Shown one piece after another: positions 60,215 through 64,000 of a DNA stretch of 64,000 bases. The stretch covers positions 22,728 to 86,727 of the forward strand of contig CAJUAP010000009.1 of the NCBI GenBank assembly GCA_910584435.1, read 5' to 3'. Positions within the stretch are counted from its first letter, which is position 1. Every line of letters starts with the position of its first letter. The stretch comes from an uncultured Acetatifactor sp. GTDB taxonomy: Bacteria > Bacillota > Clostridia > Lachnospirales > Lachnospiraceae. Made by a program: the position numbers and the translations under genes. The notes beneath the pieces were generated by a model. That model saw only the letters and a program-made list of their open reading frames with translations, was not told the origin of the DNA and ran no database searches.

Positions 60215-60804
60215 GGCACCGGATTCATACAGTTCATCATATTCATGGAACACCTTCCTTAAAGTCGGGTTGGCCTTTGATGAAATCAGGGCAAGCACCA
60301 CGGCCAGACAAAGAATGACTGCCAGAAAAATCAGGGCAAAACGGGGATGGATCAGAAATGTCATCACCATCGCACTGACCAGCATAATCGGCGCCCTCAC
60401 ACAGATGCGGATGGACATCTGGAACGCCTGCTGCACGTTCGTCACGTCTGTGGTCATCCTGGTACGAGCCCTGCCGTGGAAAACTTATCTATGTTGGAAA
60501 AGGAAAAGGTCTGTATCCTTTCATACATGGTCTGCCTCAGGTTCATGGCAAAGCCGGAGCTGGCGCTGGATGCCGTCTTCCCGGATTCCACACCGAAAAA
60601 TAATGCCAGCCCTGCCATCACAATCATTGTCATGCCAATCAGGCACACCGTTTTCAGGTTCTGCCCTTTCAGCCCGTAATCTATGATTGCCGCCATCATC
60701 ATCGGGATTATGACCTCCATGATAACTTCCAGAATGACCAGTACCGGAGTAAGGATGGTATCCCTTTTATAATCCCCAATCTGTTTCAAAAGTGTCTTAA
60801 ACAT
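60215..60804 (-). pseudogene. Broken ABC exporter, membrane part only
   Basis: A frame beginning after AGGAGG reads MFKTLLKQIGDYKRDTILTP, a typical ABC type 1 membrane domain. It breaks at about 60457: STAGLVPG then stop, where the adjacent frame continues MTTDVTNVQQAFQMSIRICV. Adding one base at CTCGTACC restores LVTRMTTDV. Homology ends near FHEYDEL at the sirtuin border, so the ATPase domain is gone. This is a pseudogene with a frameshift and a 3' deletion. Confidence 0.8.
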
Positions 60805-60848
60805 AAATGCCTCCTGTTTTCAATCATCCCTAAAACACATTTCCTGCC

Positions 60849-61472
60849 TTACAAATCCTGATACATACTTATCAAAGCATCTTCAATCATGGAAACACAT
60901 GTTTCAATACCAAACACGCTGCTGTCCAGACATAAGTGGTAATTGAATGAGTTCCCCCATTTCCGGTCTGTATAGTACCGGTAATGGTCCGCACGCAGTT
61001 TGTCCCTCCGGGTAATCAAATCTTCCGTATTTCCCTCTGTAAACTGCCCTCTCTCCATACAGCGTTCCTTTTTAAATTTCATATCCGCATGGATAAAGAC
61101 ATTCAAAACATCCTTTCTGTCCCGCAGAATATAGTCTGCACATCTTCCCACAATCACGCATGGTCCTTTTTCTGCCAGCTCTTTTATAATCCTTGCCTGC
61201 GCAAAATAAAGCTGATCCTGTAATGGCTGGTACTCCTCATAGCTTCCCCGTCCCGCATAGGACAGATGCCTTGCCAGGTTGAAGAGCATACTGCTTTCCA
61301 TGTGCTCCCCCTTTTCCTCTACAAACTGTGGGTGAAAACCGCTTTCCTTAGCCGTCATTTCTATGATCTCTTTATCATAGAACGGAACATCCAGCCTTTT
61401 TGCCAGCTCGCTCCCGATACTGTGTCCACCGCTTCCACACTGTCTGCTGATTGTAATGACTCTTCCCTGCAT
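60849..61472 (-). CDS. Cytidylate kinase-like protein
   Basis: A 207-residue P-loop protein of the AAA_26 / cytidylate kinase-like family after GGAGG. Phosphate loop: ISRQCGSGGHSIGSELAKRL; then VPFYDKEIIEM, CVIVGRCADYIL, and a lid with VFIHADMKFKKERCMERG. It differs from Cmk in lacking the usual GPAGSGKST loop. Found often beside membrane transporters in clostridia; the substrate is unknown. It lies 14 nt after the MATE gene. Confidence 0.88.
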   Translation of the reverse strand: MQGRVITISRQCGSGGHSIGSELAKRLDVPFYDKEIIEMTAKESGFHPQFVEEKGEHMESSMLFNLARHLSYAGRGSYEEYQPLQDQLYFAQARIIKELAEKGPCVIVGRCADYILRDRKDVLNVFIHADMKFKKERCMERGQFTEGNTEDLITRRDKLRADHYRYYTDRKWGNSFNYHLCLDSSVFGIETCVSMIEDALISMYQDL

Positions 61473-61486
61473 AGATTAAATTCCTC

Positions 61487-62845
61487 CTAAATTTTTTTCC
61501 AATATAATTTCAACATGACCAGAGTTGTTATAAATGCCAGCACATCTGCCAGCGGACCTGCCCACAGCGCGCCTTCCACCCCTAATGCCATCGGAAGCAG
61601 GATTGTTGCCGGGAGCAGGTACACGACCTGTCTGGACAGCGAAAGAATCGTTGCCTGTGTAGGTCTGCCAATGGACTGGAAGAAGACACCTGTTGCCATC
61701 TGCAGCCCGTTAATCGGACACGCCAGAAGGAAGATCCGGAAACATTTCACCGCAAACTCATTGTACAGCTCTGACTCCGAGCCAAAGAGCCTGACAATGC
61801 TCATGGGCGCAAACTGGAACACAAAAAACGCCAGAATCAACATGATTGTTGATGCAGTCAGTATGATACGGTATGCCTGCTTTACCCTGTCCTTCTGCCC
61901 GCTTCCGTAATTGTAGCCAAAGATGGGCTGCGCCCCTGTTGCCAGTCCAAGCAGGACTGCCGAGACAACCTGGTTTACCTTCATGGTAATGCCGATAGTT
62001 GTCAGCGGGATTTCTGCACCGTATTTGGACTCCGCACCATAGGATACCAGAATGTTGTTTGTAACCGCCATCACCAGCACAATGGCAATCTGTGTGATGA
62101 AGCTGGATATGCCAAGGCTGCTGACCTTTGCCATAACTTTACCGGAGATACGGAAACATTCCTTATCCAGCCGGATGCTCTTAAATTTCCGGATATAGGC
62201 AAGATACAGGAAAGCATTCAGGATCTGTCCCGCAATCGTCGCCCATGCTGCTCCTTTTACGCCCCAGTGGAAAACAAAAATAAAAATCGGGTCAAGGATG
62301 ATGTTGGTGATACATCCCGCCAGCAGCCCTGCCATGCTGTATTTCGGGCTGCCATCCGCACGGATCATGCCTGCCATGCCGGAGTCAATGGAGGAAAACA
62401 GGATTCCATAGGAAATGATCCGCCCGTACTCCATTGCATAAGGCAGAATGTCTTCTGTCGCCCCAAACAGTCTGCACAACGGTTCCAGAAATAACTGGAA
62501 CAGGACACAGAGAATAATGCCCGCGATTGCCATGACCGATATGGAACACCCGATGCCTCTTGCCGCGGACTTTTCATCCCCCTCACCCAGTTTCAGGCTC
62601 AGGTATGCCGCCGCGCCGTCACCGATCAGCAGACTTAAGGCGATTGCAATCACTGTCATCGGCATGACGACATTGGTAGCGCCATTACCAAGATACCCTA
62701 CTCCCTGTCCGATAAAAATCTGGTCAACGATGTTGTAAAGTGCGTTGACCACCATGGAAATAATACTTGGCACGGCAAACGTAAGAACCAGCTTTCCGAT
62801 CCGTTCTGTACCAAGCGGATTCGTTTTTGTTACTGTTGTACTCAT
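61487..62845 (-). CDS. MATE family efflux transporter
   Basis: A 452-residue membrane protein with twelve helices in two halves. Family features: ALYNIVDQIFIGQGVGYLGNGATNVVMP at TM1-2, GDGAAAYLSLKLGEGDE, GLATGAQPIFGYNYGSGQKDRVKQAYR in the second half. It exports cationic compounds by sodium or proton exchange (family knowledge). It is in a probable operon with a MarR regulator upstream and the kinase-like gene downstream. Confidence 0.94.
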   Translation of the reverse strand: MSTTVTKTNPLGTERIGKLVLTFAVPSIISMVVNALYNIVDQIFIGQGVGYLGNGATNVVMPMTVIAIALSLLIGDGAAAYLSLKLGEGDEKSAARGIGCSISVMAIAGIILCVLFQLFLEPLCRLFGATEDILPYAMEYGRIISYGILFSSIDSGMAGMIRADGSPKYSMAGLLAGCITNIILDPIFIFVFHWGVKGAAWATIAGQILNAFLYLAYIRKFKSIRLDKECFRISGKVMAKVSSLGISSFITQIAIVLVMAVTNNILVSYGAESKYGAEIPLTTIGITMKVNQVVSAVLLGLATGAQPIFGYNYGSGQKDRVKQAYRIILTASTIMLILAFFVFQFAPMSIVRLFGSESELYNEFAVKCFRIFLLACPINGLQMATGVFFQSIGRPTQATILSLSRQVVYLLPATILLPMALGVEGALWAGPLADVLAFITTLVMLKLYWKKI

Positions 62846-62948
62846 TTTTTACACCCCCGCGCGTGCTTCGCACACATACTAATCAATATTTGAAAAAACA
62901 TTTTTAAATTTACCTCCTCATTCATACCATTATTTCAGGAACCCTATC

Positions 62949-63392
62949 CTATCCGTATCTGTCTCCTTTTTCCGTCAGTTCCATATTTTCCTGCATTCTT
63001 TCCAGCACATCGGAAAAAACCTTCAGTTCTTCTTCCCCAATGCCTGCTGTAAGCCGTTTTTCCAGCAGGGTAACATGCCGCTCAACCTGCTCCTTCATTT
63101 CCACTGTATGGCTGGTTGGCAGTATCTTTTTCAAGCGGTCATCATAGGAAACCTTTTCCCTGCGGATAAAGTCCTGTGCCTCCATTTTCTTCAAAAGCGT
63201 GGAAATAGATGCACTCCTCATGTTCAGTTCTTCCTCTATATCCTTCTGATAAATTTCCCTGTCAGGATACGACACCAGGACAAAGTTCAGAATCCTCACC
63301 TGCGTACCGCAGCGTCCTGTCGTCGTATCAAATACCCTTTTTATCTGATTTGCCAGCCCCAGAACAGAACCGGCACACTGTTTTCCATCCAT
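62949..63392 (-). CDS. MarR family regulator of the MATE operon
   Basis: A 147-residue winged-helix protein: YQKDIEEELNMRSASISTLLKKMEAQDFIRREKVSYDDRLKKILPT. The start lies 4 nt after the HPr-like gene's stop, so the two are coupled. Probably a drug-responsive repressor of the downstream MATE gene (inference from position). Confidence 0.92.
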   Translation of the reverse strand: MDGKQCAGSVLGLANQIKRVFDTTTGRCGTQVRILNFVLVSYPDREIYQKDIEEELNMRSASISTLLKKMEAQDFIRREKVSYDDRLKKILPTSHTVEMKEQVERHVTLLEKRLTAGIGEEELKVFSDVLERMQENMELTEKGDRYG

Positions 63393-63395
63393 AAG

Positions 63396-63650
63396 TCACA
63401 TCGCCTTCTTCAAACTGATGGGAAAGAATGCAGCCAGTTCATTTTCCAATGCGTCACAGTCCGTATCCTCCCCGATCATTTCCAGTGTCATGTCGCGGAA
63501 ACAACCCATCTGTAAAACTCCCATCAGGCTTTTACAGTCTATACAGCCGAACCCGTTTTTCAGGTTTACACCACAGGGAAACCGGTTCACAGTGCTGGTC
63601 AATTCCCTCAGTTCATCTGCAGAAGAAACTTCAATAGCATAAATCCTCAT
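63396..63650 (-). CDS. HPr-like domain protein without phospho-His
   Basis: An 84-residue protein from the ATG after GGGGGA. It has the HPr fold pattern VNLKNGFGCIDCKSLMGVLQMG and MTLEMIGEDTDCDALENELAAFF, matching the second half of HPr. The N-terminal phosphohistidine motif (GLHARP) is absent, so it cannot act as PTS phosphocarrier. Such orphan HPr-like proteins are common in Lachnospiraceae; their role is unknown. Confidence 0.8.
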   Translation of the reverse strand: MRIYAIEVSSADELRELTSTVNRFPCGVNLKNGFGCIDCKSLMGVLQMGCFRDMTLEMIGEDTDCDALENELAAFFPISLKKAM

Positions 63651-63678
63651 TCCATTTCCCCCTTCCCGTCCTAATAAT

Positions 63679-63795
63679 TTAATATTCCTGCGGTTTCTCC
63701 TTTGCACTGCCTGGCAGGAAAATGCCTGACTGTGTTTTTTCTTTCGCTTCCCGATACTTTAAAATCACCCTGTCGCCTAATGGTCTTAATTTCAT
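63679..63795 (-). pseudogene. groES: Truncated GroES
   Basis: A 38-codon frame, MKLRPLGDRVILKYREAKEK and then TQSGIFLPGSAKEKPQEY before a TAA stop. This is the GroES N-terminus with its usual start site and AAGGAAGG upstream, but about 55 C-terminal residues are missing. It lies directly behind a CIRCE operator and directly before the HPr-like gene. It is a remnant, or a short peptide kept for translational entry. Confidence 0.85.
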
Positions 63796-63822
63796 TCCTG
63801 TTACCTTCCTTTCCGCTTATTG

Positions 63823-63849
63823 TTAGCGCTCTTGTCTTTTGAGTGCTAA
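63823..63849 (-). promoter_or_regulatory. CIRCE operator
   Basis: TTAGCGCTC, nine bases, GAGTGCTAA: the HrcA-binding inverted repeat with one mismatch in one arm (G for A) and the standard 9-nt spacing. It lies 28 nt upstream of the groES remnant, so the whole HPr-MarR-MATE operon may respond to heat or protein stress. Confidence 0.9.
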
Positions 63850-63942
63850 CCCTTATCTAAAAAATATGCCCGCCACCACTGACAGACTCTGTTAGCAATA
63901 TAACCCTGTCGGGCTATATGCTATATTAAATCACACTCCCTA

Positions 63943-63971
63943 TTGAATGTGAAGTGAAAATATGGTATTAT
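63943..63971 (+). promoter_or_regulatory. Plus-strand promoter at the window edge
   Basis: TTGAAT, 17-nt spacer, TATTAT, pointing out of the window; GAGGTGA at the last bases looks like a ribosome binding site. The gene is beyond the sequence given. Confidence 0.55.
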
Positions 63972-64000
63972 CAATGCGAAAAATGCAATAATCGAGGTGA

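Overview
The window looks like chromosomal DNA from a Lachnospiraceae-type clostridium. The evidence is a T-box leader on aspS, a SAM-I riboswitch on metK, the diaminopimelate aminotransferase route (dapL, dapF), a CIRCE operator, strong GGAGG ribosome binding sites with several TTG/GTG starts, DUF951 and Uma2 proteins, AgrC/AgrA-like signalling and Rrf2 control of cysK. No rRNA, tRNA, CRISPR array, prophage or intact insertion sequence was seen. This assignment rests on reading protein families by eye; no database search was run.

Layout. 1-14.9 kb, mostly minus strand, is housekeeping: aspS with its T-box, a GT-C-like membrane protein, dapL, dapF, nadE, hslO, a methyltransferase, a DUF368 lipid-carrier transporter, hisC and a family 2 glycosyltransferase. 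15-22 kb holds a Uma2 protein, hflK-hflC, an ammonium transporter fused to a PII protein with a long structured leader, and recQ. 22-30.5 kb holds two signalling clusters. The first is an AgrA-like regulator, an AgrC-like kinase broken by 2 nt just before its histidine box, and a propeller plus solute-binding lipoprotein. The second is an OmpR-type regulator, a kinase with expanded repeats, and a membrane-anchored partner. 30.5-36.2 kb holds a HAD hydrolase, a double GNAT protein, a MarR/flavin-oxidase pair with an operator array, and an Lsa/CplR-like ABC-F protein behind a leader-peptide attenuator. 36.5-47.6 kb holds metK, murA, an M23 endopeptidase, a flavin reductase, an 11-residue-repeat coiled-coil membrane protein and a heterodimeric ABC exporter. 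47.8-51.1 kb is an accessory patch with a truncated receptor domain, a 0.47 kb duplication carrying Ig-like membrane proteins, and a secreted chymotrypsin-like protease. 51.4-64 kb holds two transcription regulators, a tocopherol-cyclase-like protein, cysK with an Rrf2 regulator, ydcF, DUF951, a sirtuin, a broken ABC exporter, and a MATE efflux operon that starts with a CIRCE operator and a decayed groES.

Recurrent themes. Short tandem duplications of 18-37 bp sit at gene ends, in three cases copying a gene's last codons and stop into the downstream spacer. Three families of dispersed intergenic hairpins recur, one starting exactly at stop codons. Several conserved proteins carry low-complexity inserts (DapF, an ABC exporter, a sensor kinase). 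Three reading frames are broken by 1-2 nt; these may be real decay or assembly errors. The most notable systems are the ABC-F attenuator with a MRLRKE leader peptide, the Amt-PII fusion with its leader RNA, and the CIRCE-driven MATE operon.
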